A program made the translations under genes and the position numbers. Under the pieces are notes generated by a model. That model searched no databases and was not told the origin of the DNA. It worked only from the letters and a program-made list of their open reading frames with translations. From an uncultured Chitinophagaceae bacterium (GTDB taxonomy: Bacteria; Bacteroidota; Bacteroidia; Chitinophagales; Chitinophagaceae), in the NCBI GenBank assembly GCA_937996595.1, contig CALKVC010000067.1:1-34963 (forward strand): 34,963 bases of DNA. Reading direction: 5' to 3'. Positions 15,546 through 23,314 of the stretch are shown in pieces; position 1 is the stretch's first letter, and every line of letters begins with the position of its first letter.

Positions 15546-17402
15546 CTAAGACGACCTGAATGCCACCGGGTGATACAGTTTTTTATGCGGGCCCATGAAA
15601 ATCCTGAGCAGGATACGAAATGCTGAAAGTTCTATGAAAACAAAACACAGCGCCAGTAAAAACACCAGGTAAATCTGTTCACTGCCCACATAAGTGAAAA
15701 ATACATCGATACCGATAAATGATGCGGTCATCGGAAAACCAAGCATCCCCATGGCAGCGAGCAGAAAGAAAAAGCCGGTTGTTTCCTGTTCATATATATA
15801 GCCGTGAAACCGGTTAAGTGCTATATCCTGATCAATAGCTTTAATTTTTTGTAAACAGAAATATCCAAGCAGGTATGCGAGAATAATACCGCTTGCATAA
15901 AATAAAATCTCTATTGACTTAATATGCGCAGTATTGAAAATGATAGCAGCCATGATGAACAAATGACCTGTTAACAGGTAATGCCAGGCAAGCATAGCCG
16001 ATTTTCGGAAAGAAAACGCAAACAGGATGACAGCGAGTGCTGCTGCCATCAGCAACAAAGGCATAAAACCGGCATTATCGGGAATAAGTTGCCTGTTGGT
16101 TATGCCAATGATTATCAGGGTTAATCCGGCAATTGCCAATGTGCTAGCCATAAGCCCGGAGCCTATGAACTGCATTTTTTTTCCAATCCATTTGAACGGG
16201 CTCCATAAATATGTGAACATGATACTGTCTAAATTCCATTCTTTAATACCAAGCATATATATACTTGCCTTTAATGCAGATATGGCTTTTTGCCTGGGCT
16301 GTACATAATGGAAATACTGGTGATGAACCTGGTAATTTAAAACAGAAGGAGAAACCAGCAGCTGATAAGTTCTCAGGAAGGCGTTGCCTGCAAAATGCAC
16401 CAGTACCAGCCAATGGAAACCGAGGGCAACTTCTATGAACATGATACCGATTTGTGCAGCAGAAGAATAGGCGATCTGCGTTTTTACGGTTGGTTGTACG
16501 CGGGCGATGAGGGTAGATATGATAGCGGTAAGCGCCCCGATACATATGATGACGATTTTGGCCCAAAGCATGTCTTCCCAGAAAGGGTGTGTGCGCAATA
16601 AAAGGAATATGCCTATATGCACACTTACCGAACCATAAAAGATGGCAGAAGATGCGGTAGGCCCTTCCATAGCCCTGGGCAACCAGGTGGTAAACGGAAA
16701 CTGTGCCGATTTGATAACGGCGGGAAGTATGATCATACAAACGATAAATACTGCCATAAGCGATTGTTCGCCCGAAACTGCCATTTCCTTTGCTTCGCCC
16801 AACCGGGAAAAGCTGATATTCCTGTGGGTAAGGTGATGCATCATCCACATGGCCAGCATAAGCGACACATCGCTGATACGGTAGTTGGAAACCGCCTTGA
16901 ATGCATTCTTCACCGGCAAATAACGGTTACGGTAAAACGCTATCAGGATGAAGGAGCAGATACCCTTTATTTCCCATCCAATGAAAAGCGTTTCAAAATT
17001 GCCTGCCAGGATGATGAAATTAAAGGCCGTTGCAAACAGCAGGATGGTGTTGAAAAAGCGTTTATACCCTTCGTCGCGGTGCATGTAATATTTGCTGAAT
17101 GTGGCTACCAGGAAAAACAATAAGGAGCCAACAATACTAAACACGGCACTTATCTCATCATAATATAACTGCAGGGCAAATACAAAATGGTCTGTTTCGT
17201 ACAGGGTTGCTGCTGTATAACTTACCGCTTCCAGGCCGTTAATCAGCCAGCAGGCAAAAAAGGAACATGCTATAAACAGGTTCGATAGTTTTGCCACCCG
17301 CACAATGGTACCGATCGCTTTTTCGCTTTTGTTCTGCCAAAGCAGGGAGGCTAAAAAAGATACCATCGGAATGGCAATAAATAAAATCAGCAGTTGGTTC
17401 AT
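15546..17402 (-). CDS. dabB: DabB-type membrane subunit of the DabAB inorganic-carbon accumulation complex (NuoL/MrpA-like)
   Basis: 618 aa, almost entirely transmembrane, of the proton-conducting antiporter family shared by NuoL and MrpA. Family ion-path residues are visible: Glu144 and Lys146 in GWEIKG and Lys231 in IKSAQFPFTTWLPRAMEGPT. It lies 26 bp downstream of dabA on the same strand, which separates it from true complex I NuoL (no other nuo genes are present). DabB is thought to couple proton flow to CO2 hydration by DabA, trapping bicarbonate in the cytosol. It is the last gene of the minus-strand cluster and ends 64 bp from the converging fabG stop. It could be labelled ndhF/nuoL by an automatic pipeline. 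Confidence 0.9.
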   Translation of the reverse strand: MNQLLILFIAIPMVSFLASLLWQNKSEKAIGTIVRVAKLSNLFIACSFFACWLINGLEAVSYTAATLYETDHFVFALQLYYDEISAVFSIVGSLLFFLVATFSKYYMHRDEGYKRFFNTILLFATAFNFIILAGNFETLFIGWEIKGICSFILIAFYRNRYLPVKNAFKAVSNYRISDVSLMLAMWMMHHLTHRNISFSRLGEAKEMAVSGEQSLMAVFIVCMIILPAVIKSAQFPFTTWLPRAMEGPTASSAIFYGSVSVHIGIFLLLRTHPFWEDMLWAKIVIICIGALTAIISTLIARVQPTVKTQIAYSSAAQIGIMFIEVALGFHWLVLVHFAGNAFLRTYQLLVSPSVLNYQVHHQYFHYVQPRQKAISALKASIYMLGIKEWNLDSIMFTYLWSPFKWIGKKMQFIGSGLMASTLAIAGLTLIIIGITNRQLIPDNAGFMPLLLMAAALAVILFAFSFRKSAMLAWHYLLTGHLFIMAAIIFNTAHIKSIEILFYASGIILAYLLGYFCLQKIKAIDQDIALNRFHGYIYEQETTGFFFLLAAMGMLGFPMTASFIGIDVFFTYVGSEQIYLVFLLALCFVFIELSAFRILLRIFMGPHKKLYHPVAFRSS

Positions 17403-17428
17403 AGTTGTTCTTTACTTCCTGTTATCTA

Positions 17429-19999
17429 TTAATCAAGCAGGTATACCGGCAGGTTTTCTTCCGTTGCATGTACAATATGGTTTGTTTCCATCTCCCTCGC
17501 TTCTTCAAAAAGTTTTTCCATATTATGGATGGTCCCGATGGCGCTTTTATCGGTAATGGGTTCATACTTTTCAAACAGCCCGTTTTTAAAATAGTAGAAC
17601 TGCTTCTCATCGGGATGAAAGGAAACGATGTGTACCCATTCATTAAAGTACCATTCATACACATCCGGGCTCGACTGTATGGCCTTAAGCACCACTTCGG
17701 GTGTATGTTCAACGATTACGAGTAAACGAACCGGGTCGTGCACTTCAATCATCTGCCAGGGCAATCCGGGCCTCAGGTCGCCGTCGCTGCTGTTGGCAAC
17801 GCCAAAAAGCCCCATCACGTTATGCGGCAACTTGGTACCGGCGCCCATCTTTATATTGTCTACCCTTGAAAAATAATATTCCAGGTTGATGCCGCCGCAT
17901 ACCAGCCCGATCGGTTTCATTACCGCGGTAAGGATGGTTCCGTCGGGGTCGGTTGTGTAATCATAGCTGTTAAGGAATGCCCGCCTGTCTAGAAACAGCC
18001 CTTTGCTTGTTTGCCTGCGGCCGATGATGGCCAGCGTGTTGGTTCCATGCCCCAGTTCGGGCCTGGGTTCAAACAGTGAAACCGAACGGTTGTGAATGGC
18101 TTTTCTAACCTGTTCCAGTTGCTGCCTGGTGTTGATAGAAGCAAAACGGCGGCTTCTTTCTTTGGCATTCAGGTTAAGGGCGGTTTCAAAGTTCCGGATA
18201 TTCTCTTCATGCCTATTCCTGTTTTCGGGACTAAGCACAACTTCATCGTAATAGCCCATGATATCGGCGGCCGTATCATGCATGCTTCCTATAAACTGCG
18301 TTTCATCGGGAATGACAATGTCCTTTGTTGCCAGGATTTCCCGTACTTTTTTATGGTTAAGTATATAAGATTGAACCCTTGCATTGGTGGCGCCCGGCCT
18401 TCCGCTGCAGGCCCCGCAATCATGCGCACCATGATGCGGGTTGTTGGCGCTGCTGCTGCCATGGGCTACAAAGTATATTAAAGGGGCAAAATCCTTAACC
18501 AGGCCAATTCCCCGTAAAAAATTTTCACCCCTGGTTGCCATTTCTTCAATCGTGTACCCTATTTGCAAACCGTTTTCCATATCAGTAAGCTGCCGGTTTT
18601 CGATGCTGAGTATGGAATGCTTATCCATATGTCCGTACGCATTTGAAATGGCGGGGCTCATTTTGGGCCTGAACAGCAATTGTATTTTTTTAAGGAAAGC
18701 CCAGAAGCCGAAACTGATACTAAGCAGGAAACCGGAAACCAGGCCATGCGTTAATTTGGTATAGATGGGTTCATCTTTTTGCGATGTTTTTGCACCCGTT
18801 TCCTTTATGAGGTATTTGGGTGTAACCGGCGCCGGGCAAAGTTTATCATAAAATTTTCCGCCTTCCTGTAAAAAGTAAAATTCTACCCCAAAGAAACCGG
18901 GAGCGCCGAACGTTTCGGCCCGTTTATCAACCGCTTCAATATGCCGGCGCAATGAATCTTCCCTTTCATCTATACAGAAAATGGCCTGGAGCGCTGCAGT
19001 GTTTTTACTGCCGGTTGCTGATGTACGCGGATGGGTTTGTGTACCGGCATGCATTTTTTCATTTGCCAGCAACACCCCTTTCAGTACAGAATCGTAATAA
19101 CTCCATTCAAAAGCATCCTGCCATATTTCTATTGCTTCAGCCAATTCGGTCTTAGGTACATCTGCCAGGAGATTTAAGGGGGAGTCTTTTACATTTTCAG
19201 CTAACGGTTTCCAGTTGTTTCCCAGGTGATGATGTAATGCATCCAGTTCAAGCAGCAATTCAAATTCAACCAGTTGTTTAAGGGAGATCTGTTTCTTGTC
19301 GAGGAGGGTTTGCGGGTTGTCTTCCACCGCACTTACAAAACCGCTCCAGCCATGATGGGCAAATTGCTGATCAAACAGGTATTGTTCAAAATAATCTGGG
19401 TTGCCAACTATTTTTATAAGCAGTTCTGTTATGGAATAATCTCCCGCCAGGAATTTTTGCCTGATGGCTTTTGTTCTGAAAAAACTTACCAAACTGCGTT
19501 GTTCCAATTCACGGATGCTATTTGTAAAGCTCCGGTTAACAACAGGGAATCCGTCTAAAGCAATTCCCTGGTCTAAAAAAGCGCAAAGGATTCGGAATAA
19601 AAGCGGGTGAACTTTGTTATCCAGGTCCAGGTGATAGGATTCTTTCCAATATTTCCTTAATTGGCCGATACGGGGATGGTTGATGGTATCATATTCTTTT
19701 AGCAGGAGCCGTTCATGCCAGTCCTGCATGCTTTCGGCACCCTTCTTGTTTTTGATGATCATTTGCAGGATATCTTCCCTGATACGGCCTGTTTTATACA
19801 TGTCGCGGTATTCAGATAACTGCAAATGCACCTGGAAGCCGAAAATTGTTGATGCCTTGAAAATGGCGTCATAGAATTTCATGTGCTGGAAAGCATGCAA
19901 TGAATTGTGATGTATGAAATCTTTCAACGCCTGCTGTGATGGCAGCAGGTGTTTCAGTTCTTCTATTACATGCGATTCATTGAATGACTGGTAAAACAT
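17429..19999 (-). CDS. dabA: DabA (DUF2309), zinc subunit of the DabAB inorganic-carbon accumulation complex
   Basis: 856 aa, typical for DUF2309. DabA is a large soluble protein with a beta-carbonic-anhydrase-like zinc site that, with DabB, hydrates CO2 vectorially. The expected ligand pattern is complete: Cys342 and Asp344 in FCIDERED (Arg346 beside them), His513 in VAHGSS and Cys528 in AHDCGACSG. The 15-residue gap between the last two equals that in the characterised Halothiobacillus protein as I recall it. No signal peptide or clear TM helix is present apart from a hydrophobic stretch at about 418-437 that may contact DabB. It follows the carbonic anhydrase gene by 50 bp and precedes dabB by 26 bp. 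Confidence 0.94.
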   Translation of the reverse strand: MFYQSFNESHVIEELKHLLPSQQALKDFIHHNSLHAFQHMKFYDAIFKASTIFGFQVHLQLSEYRDMYKTGRIREDILQMIIKNKKGAESMQDWHERLLLKEYDTINHPRIGQLRKYWKESYHLDLDNKVHPLLFRILCAFLDQGIALDGFPVVNRSFTNSIRELEQRSLVSFFRTKAIRQKFLAGDYSITELLIKIVGNPDYFEQYLFDQQFAHHGWSGFVSAVEDNPQTLLDKKQISLKQLVEFELLLELDALHHHLGNNWKPLAENVKDSPLNLLADVPKTELAEAIEIWQDAFEWSYYDSVLKGVLLANEKMHAGTQTHPRTSATGSKNTAALQAIFCIDEREDSLRRHIEAVDKRAETFGAPGFFGVEFYFLQEGGKFYDKLCPAPVTPKYLIKETGAKTSQKDEPIYTKLTHGLVSGFLLSISFGFWAFLKKIQLLFRPKMSPAISNAYGHMDKHSILSIENRQLTDMENGLQIGYTIEEMATRGENFLRGIGLVKDFAPLIYFVAHGSSSANNPHHGAHDCGACSGRPGATNARVQSYILNHKKVREILATKDIVIPDETQFIGSMHDTAADIMGYYDEVVLSPENRNRHEENIRNFETALNLNAKERSRRFASINTRQQLEQVRKAIHNRSVSLFEPRPELGHGTNTLAIIGRRQTSKGLFLDRRAFLNSYDYTTDPDGTILTAVMKPIGLVCGGINLEYYFSRVDNIKMGAGTKLPHNVMGLFGVANSSDGDLRPGLPWQMIEVHDPVRLLVIVEHTPEVVLKAIQSSPDVYEWYFNEWVHIVSFHPDEKQFYYFKNGLFEKYEPITDKSAIGTIHNMEKLFEEAREMETNHIVHATEENLPVYLLD

Positions 20000-20049
20000 A
20001 TAAACAGATTAAAAACGGGCATGTTGCATCACCTGGCCCGGCAAATGGA

Positions 20050-20739
20050 TTAGTGCCTCAGTTCCGCAACGCTGAATTCCGGGTTTTTTTCGTCCCTTAT
20101 ATATTGTACGTCATCATAGAATTCTACCAGCCCTGAATCAATGTTATACATGGCGCCAACTACGCCAATTTCGCCGTTTTCTACCATTTGTTCCAGTATG
20201 AAACTGCGTTCAATGATGCTTTTCACACTGCGTTTAACATTTATCATGGAAACATTTTCAACGAAAAGGCTGTTCTTTGAATTTCGTTTATCCATATCCG
20301 TTGTTTCTGATTCGGCATAAACGGATGGTTGCAATTTCGACAGCAATTCGGTGAGGTTACCCATTTCCACATGGTCGCAGGCGCCTTTTACGGCACCGCA
20401 TTTTGTATGTCCGAGCACCACGATGAGTTTTGAGCCGGCCACTTTGCAGGCAAATTCCATACTGCCCAGGATATCGGTGTTTACGATATTTCCGGCAATC
20501 CGTACAGAAAATATGTCGCCCAGCCCCTGGTCAAAGATCAGTTCGGCCGATGTGCGGCTGTCTATACAGCTTAGGATGGTTGCAAATGGCCATTGTCCGT
20601 CCCTGGTGGCATTCACCTGTTCAAGCAGGTTACGCTGTGCTTTCAGGTTTTTAATAAACCGGTTGTTGCCTTCTTTTAAAATTTCCAGGGCCATCCGGGG
20701 CGTAAGGTTGCTTTGTGTCTCTTTTGTATGCACTCTCAT
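20050..20739 (-). CDS. Beta-class carbonic anhydrase
   Basis: 229 aa. It interconverts CO2 and bicarbonate, probably in the cytosol since no signal peptide is seen. The beta-CA zinc ligands are Cys58, His111 and Cys114, with the Asp60-Arg62 pair in CIDSR and the GHTKCGAVKGAC motif. IFSVRIAGNIV and LGSMEFA are further family segments. The C-terminus (VGAMYNIDSGLVEFYDD) is complete. Placed between a SulP transporter (60 bp upstream) and dabA (50 bp downstream), it is part of an inorganic-carbon cluster. Soluble CA would equilibrate the bicarbonate pool, which could either supply CO2/HCO3- to carboxylases or work against DabAB accumulation; its expression conditions matter. Confidence 0.96.
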   Translation of the reverse strand: MRVHTKETQSNLTPRMALEILKEGNNRFIKNLKAQRNLLEQVNATRDGQWPFATILSCIDSRTSAELIFDQGLGDIFSVRIAGNIVNTDILGSMEFACKVAGSKLIVVLGHTKCGAVKGACDHVEMGNLTELLSKLQPSVYAESETTDMDKRNSKNSLFVENVSMINVKRSVKSIIERSFILEQMVENGEIGVVGAMYNIDSGLVEFYDDVQYIRDEKNPEFSVAELRH

Positions 20740-20799
20740 TATAATTCGTTTTTTAGTACTGCTTGTTGGCAGCTGGTTTAAAAAATAGTATTCCTGTTA

Positions 20800-22374
20800 T
20801 CAGGAAGCTTCAGAATGAACATGAATCGCATCTTCCATCTTGTATTCCTTTTTAAAGTTTACCAGGGAAACGGCGATATTCTTGTCTTTTGATCCAAAAT
20901 TCATAAAGTCGCGTATCAGTTCCAATACATCATAATCAATATATACTGTATTGGCTGCATTGATTACCAGTTTGCTGTTTTCGGGAAGATGGGCAAGGGT
21001 TTGCTTGATGGCGGCCTTGTTTAAAAACGATACTTCCTGTGCAAGGTCCATGTGTATGGTTTCACCCAGATGATGTTTTTCTTTTTTAAAGAAGTAGGCC
21101 AGTTTCATGTTTCCGCGTAAGATGAAAATGATGCCGGCTGCCAAACCGATGCCAACACCTTTCAGCAGGTCGGTAAGTACTACGGCAACAACCGTTACGA
21201 TGAAAGGGATGAATTGATATTTGCCGGTTTTCCACATATGCATAAATACTTTCGGGTTTGCCAGTTTCCAGCCGATCATGATGAGGATGGCAGCCAGGCT
21301 GGCCATCGGAATCTTGTTAAGCAGCCCGGGTATGCTAACAACCGAAATAAGGAGGAAAACACCATGCGCCATGGCAGATAATTTTGTTCTGGCACCGGCA
21401 TTCACATTAGCTGTTGTTCTTACTATAACCGAGGTCATGGGTAATCCGCCAACCAGGCCCGACAGGATATTTCCTACACCCTGGGCTTTCAGTTCAGTAT
21501 TGGCGCTGGAAAACCTTTTTTGCGGGTCCATCTTATCGCCCGCTTCCAGGCATAACAGGGTTTCTATACTTGCCACGATGGCGATGGTAATTCCCACAAT
21601 CCATACTTTAGCATTGCTGAATGATGAAAAGTCGGGTGTGGTAAACTGGCCTATAAATTCATTGAATGAAGAAGCGGTGGGCAATGTAACCAGGTGGTCC
21701 TGTGAAATGGTAAGTTTAGATCCGGTTGATTTAAAAATTTCATTGATGATAATGCCGGTGATTACAACAACCAGCGCACCGGGAACAGCCTTTATCTTTT
21801 TAAGGAAAGGCAGTTTGTTAAATGAAATCAGGATGATGATGGAAATGACCGTGATCAGGATAGCACCAACATGTGCATAGTTGATGGAGTTGATCAGTTC
21901 TGTAAAAAAGCCCGTTTCGGAGCCTGCTTCAAGCGCAAACCAATCTCCTTCATGCGCCTTATCGTAACCGATAGCATGCGGGATTTCTTTTTTAATGATG
22001 ATGATGCCGATAGCCACCAGCATCCCTTCAATTACACTGGTTGGGAAATAGGAAGAAATGGTTCCGGCTTTGGCAAAACCCAGGGTTAGCTGAATAAGAC
22101 CGGCAATGATAACGGCCACCAGGAACGGTTCATAACCCAGGTCTGTGATGGCCACCAGTACGATGGCGATAAGCCCGGCTGCCGGTCCGGAAACGCTCAC
22201 GTTTGAACCGCTGAGCATACCCACAACTATACCGGCAATTACGCCGCAAATGATTCCTGCAAAAGGCGGAGCGCCGCTGGCAACAGCTATGCCGAGGCAA
22301 AGGGGCAGGGCCACCAGGAATACGACCATTCCGGATAACAGGTCTGACTTTAAATACTTAAATGTAAATTTCAT
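20800..22374 (-). CDS. SulP family anion transporter (candidate bicarbonate transporter) with STAS domain
   Basis: 524 aa. The membrane domain (about 1-420) has the SulP opening LSGMVVFLVALPLCLGIAVASG and the GPAAGLIAIV and GLVGGLPMTSVIVRT segments around the substrate site. A C-terminal STAS domain (about 430-515) follows, with an NTVYIDYDVLELI pattern where the SulP phospho-serine loop would lie. SulP members move sulfate, bicarbonate or other anions. Bicarbonate is favoured here only because the next three genes are carbonic anhydrase, dabA and dabB. The ATG at 22374 gives MKFTFKYLKSDLLSG. No TAnnTTTG box is seen just upstream, so transcription may begin farther away, possibly before the small gene at 22637-23011. 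Confidence 0.92.
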   Translation of the reverse strand: MKFTFKYLKSDLLSGMVVFLVALPLCLGIAVASGAPPFAGIICGVIAGIVVGMLSGSNVSVSGPAAGLIAIVLVAITDLGYEPFLVAVIIAGLIQLTLGFAKAGTISSYFPTSVIEGMLVAIGIIIIKKEIPHAIGYDKAHEGDWFALEAGSETGFFTELINSINYAHVGAILITVISIIILISFNKLPFLKKIKAVPGALVVVITGIIINEIFKSTGSKLTISQDHLVTLPTASSFNEFIGQFTTPDFSSFSNAKVWIVGITIAIVASIETLLCLEAGDKMDPQKRFSSANTELKAQGVGNILSGLVGGLPMTSVIVRTTANVNAGARTKLSAMAHGVFLLISVVSIPGLLNKIPMASLAAILIMIGWKLANPKVFMHMWKTGKYQFIPFIVTVVAVVLTDLLKGVGIGLAAGIIFILRGNMKLAYFFKKEKHHLGETIHMDLAQEVSFLNKAAIKQTLAHLPENSKLVINAANTVYIDYDVLELIRDFMNFGSKDKNIAVSLVNFKKEYKMEDAIHVHSEAS

Positions 22375-22521
22375 TTGAACAGTTTCATTTATATTTTATA
22401 ATGGTACATCATCAATCAGCGCTGCCATGGCTTTTTATTCAGCAAAATGAACCGGGCAAGCGTACCGCTGTGTGTTAGGGATAATTTTTCTGCTGCATAT
22501 AACAAGCTGCCAGGTTTCATT

Positions 22522-22599
22522 ATCGGGTATGCCTAACCGTATGGTTTAGTAAACAGGTAGCCTGTTTATTGGTTTGGTACGGTTGTTTTAATACCCGAT
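22522..22599. repeat. 78-nt nested inverted repeat upstream of the SulP-CA-DabAB cluster
   Basis: Three nested stems form one long hairpin. The outer 9 bp are ATCGGGTAT (22522-22530) with 22591-22599; the middle 7 bp are AACCGTA (22535-22541) with 22578-22584, plus a T-G pair; the apical 8 bp are TAAACAGG (22550-22557) with 22561-22568 around a TAG loop. The internal loop sides TGGTTTAG and TTGGTTTGG resemble each other. No U tract follows on either strand, so a simple terminator is unlikely. It lies 37 nt past the stop of the small His-rich gene and about 150 nt before SulP. It could be a leader RNA structure, an mRNA-processing site or a small palindromic mobile repeat. Confidence 0.8.
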
Positions 22600-22636
22600 G
22601 GGCAATATGTATGTTGCTGTAAAGGGAGAAGCAGGC

Positions 22637-23011
22637 TCAGGATGCGTTTGGCGGAGGAACATGCAGTTCGCCATGAAAAGCCGTGTAGGTTCCGGTGTTT
22701 TCACTCTTGTGATATTCTGAAGATTCTGAAAAGATATAGTGATGGGTAATATGCTGGTGATGCATATATTCTTCTGAAAAACCATTATTGCTGCCAGGTA
22801 CTTTTTCCTCGGTGTTACTGCTAATAGGACGGCTGTCTTCATCCTGGCTGCCGGGGATCGAACCGGTTTTTTCCATTTGCTGTAACCTGGCTGTTTTTTC
22901 CCGGAAGTCGATGATAAAGGGCATGCTTACCGTTAACCAGCACAAGGTTGCTATCATAAAGACGGCAGAGGCCCTGTGTAAAAAACCATATTTTTTTCTG
23001 TTCCTTTTCAT
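22637..23011 (-). CDS. Small single-pass membrane protein with a His-rich tail, family not recognised
   Basis: 124 aa from the ATG at 23011 (MKRNRKKYGFLHR); an upstream in-frame start at 23053 would add 14 residues. A basic N-terminus, one hydrophobic helix (about 13-34) and a polar remainder outside the membrane are visible. The tail has eight histidines (84, 85, 87, 90, 91, 101, 113, 117) in an EEYMHHQHITHHY-type cluster and ends HVPPPNAS. I do not recognise the family. It runs on the same strand as the SulP-CA-DabAB cluster, 262 bp upstream of SulP, with a 78-nt hairpin between. Metal (zinc) handling for the two downstream zinc enzymes is a possible but untested idea. The opposite frame is less plausible. 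Confidence 0.65.
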   Translation of the reverse strand: MKRNRKKYGFLHRASAVFMIATLCWLTVSMPFIIDFREKTARLQQMEKTGSIPGSQDEDSRPISSNTEEKVPGSNNGFSEEYMHHQHITHHYIFSESSEYHKSENTGTYTAFHGELHVPPPNAS

Positions 23012-23053
23012 GGCAAGTGCAGCAAAATAACCGTTTTTAAACTTGTTAACCAA

Positions 23054-23067
23054 ATGGTTGCAACCAT
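23054..23067. promoter_or_regulatory. 14-bp perfect palindrome, candidate operator
   Basis: ATGGTTGCAACCAT is self-complementary over all 14 bases, and AACCAAATGGTT overlaps its left side. It is 42 bp upstream of the ATG of the small His-rich gene, where a repressor or activator dimer could bind. One or two such palindromes are expected by chance in 35 kb, so the location is the main argument. Confidence 0.35.
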
Positions 23068-23249
23068 AAGTGCCAGATTTAACAGTTTTATATCCGCAAA
23101 ATGGCTGATAAAGGCAAAAAAACCAATTTAATCAGAACTATGCAACATATTACCCGGTTTTTTATGTGTTAGAATATATTACCTGAAACCCGGCTAAAAA
23201 AATTATCAAAAAAATACTAAATAAATTAGTGTTGATAAAATAAAACCAT

Positions 23250-23257
23250 TACCTTTG
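23250..23257 (+). promoter_or_regulatory. -7 box for recA
   Basis: TACCTTTG matches TAnnTTTG. A TTG at 23232-23234 lies 15 nt upstream, closer than the usual spacing. The box ends 57 nt before the recA ATG. An in-frame TTG at 23255 lies inside it and is therefore not the start. Confidence 0.45.
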
Positions 23258-23314
23258 GTTCCAGGTATACTTTTACAGGCAAAACCAGATACATCAATTA
23301 TAAAAACAGAAACA

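Larger units (their letters stand above)
23012..23314. other. Divergent intergenic region between the small His-rich gene and recA
   Basis: 303 bp, AT-rich, with no supported gene. It holds a 14-bp perfect palindrome (23054-23067), a recA -7 box (23250-23257) and a one-mismatch -7 box (23023-23030) for the minus-strand small gene. A CCCGG-containing stretch occurs twice (about 23153 and 23190). No LexA-like box was recognised. Confidence 0.6.

Noticed and set aside
16243..16848. 201-codon minus-strand frame and a 168-codon plus-strand frame within dabB
   Set aside because: Both overlap the conserved dabB frame completely and have low-complexity, His/Arg-rich translations typical of wrong frames.
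15546..17402. Annotation as respiratory complex I NuoL/NdhF
   Set aside because: No other complex I genes are present and it is directly linked to dabA, so DabB is the better reading.
21221..21880. Long (219-codon) plus-strand open frame opposite the SulP gene
   Set aside because: It mirrors a well-supported SulP coding sequence and its translation shows no family pattern, so it is a shadow frame.
22531..22584. The GCCTAAC in the 78-nt hairpin looks like an integron attC inverse core site
   Set aside because: The partner end reads GTTGTTT, which does not fit GTTRRRY. The loop layout is wrong, and no integron integrase or cassette array is present.
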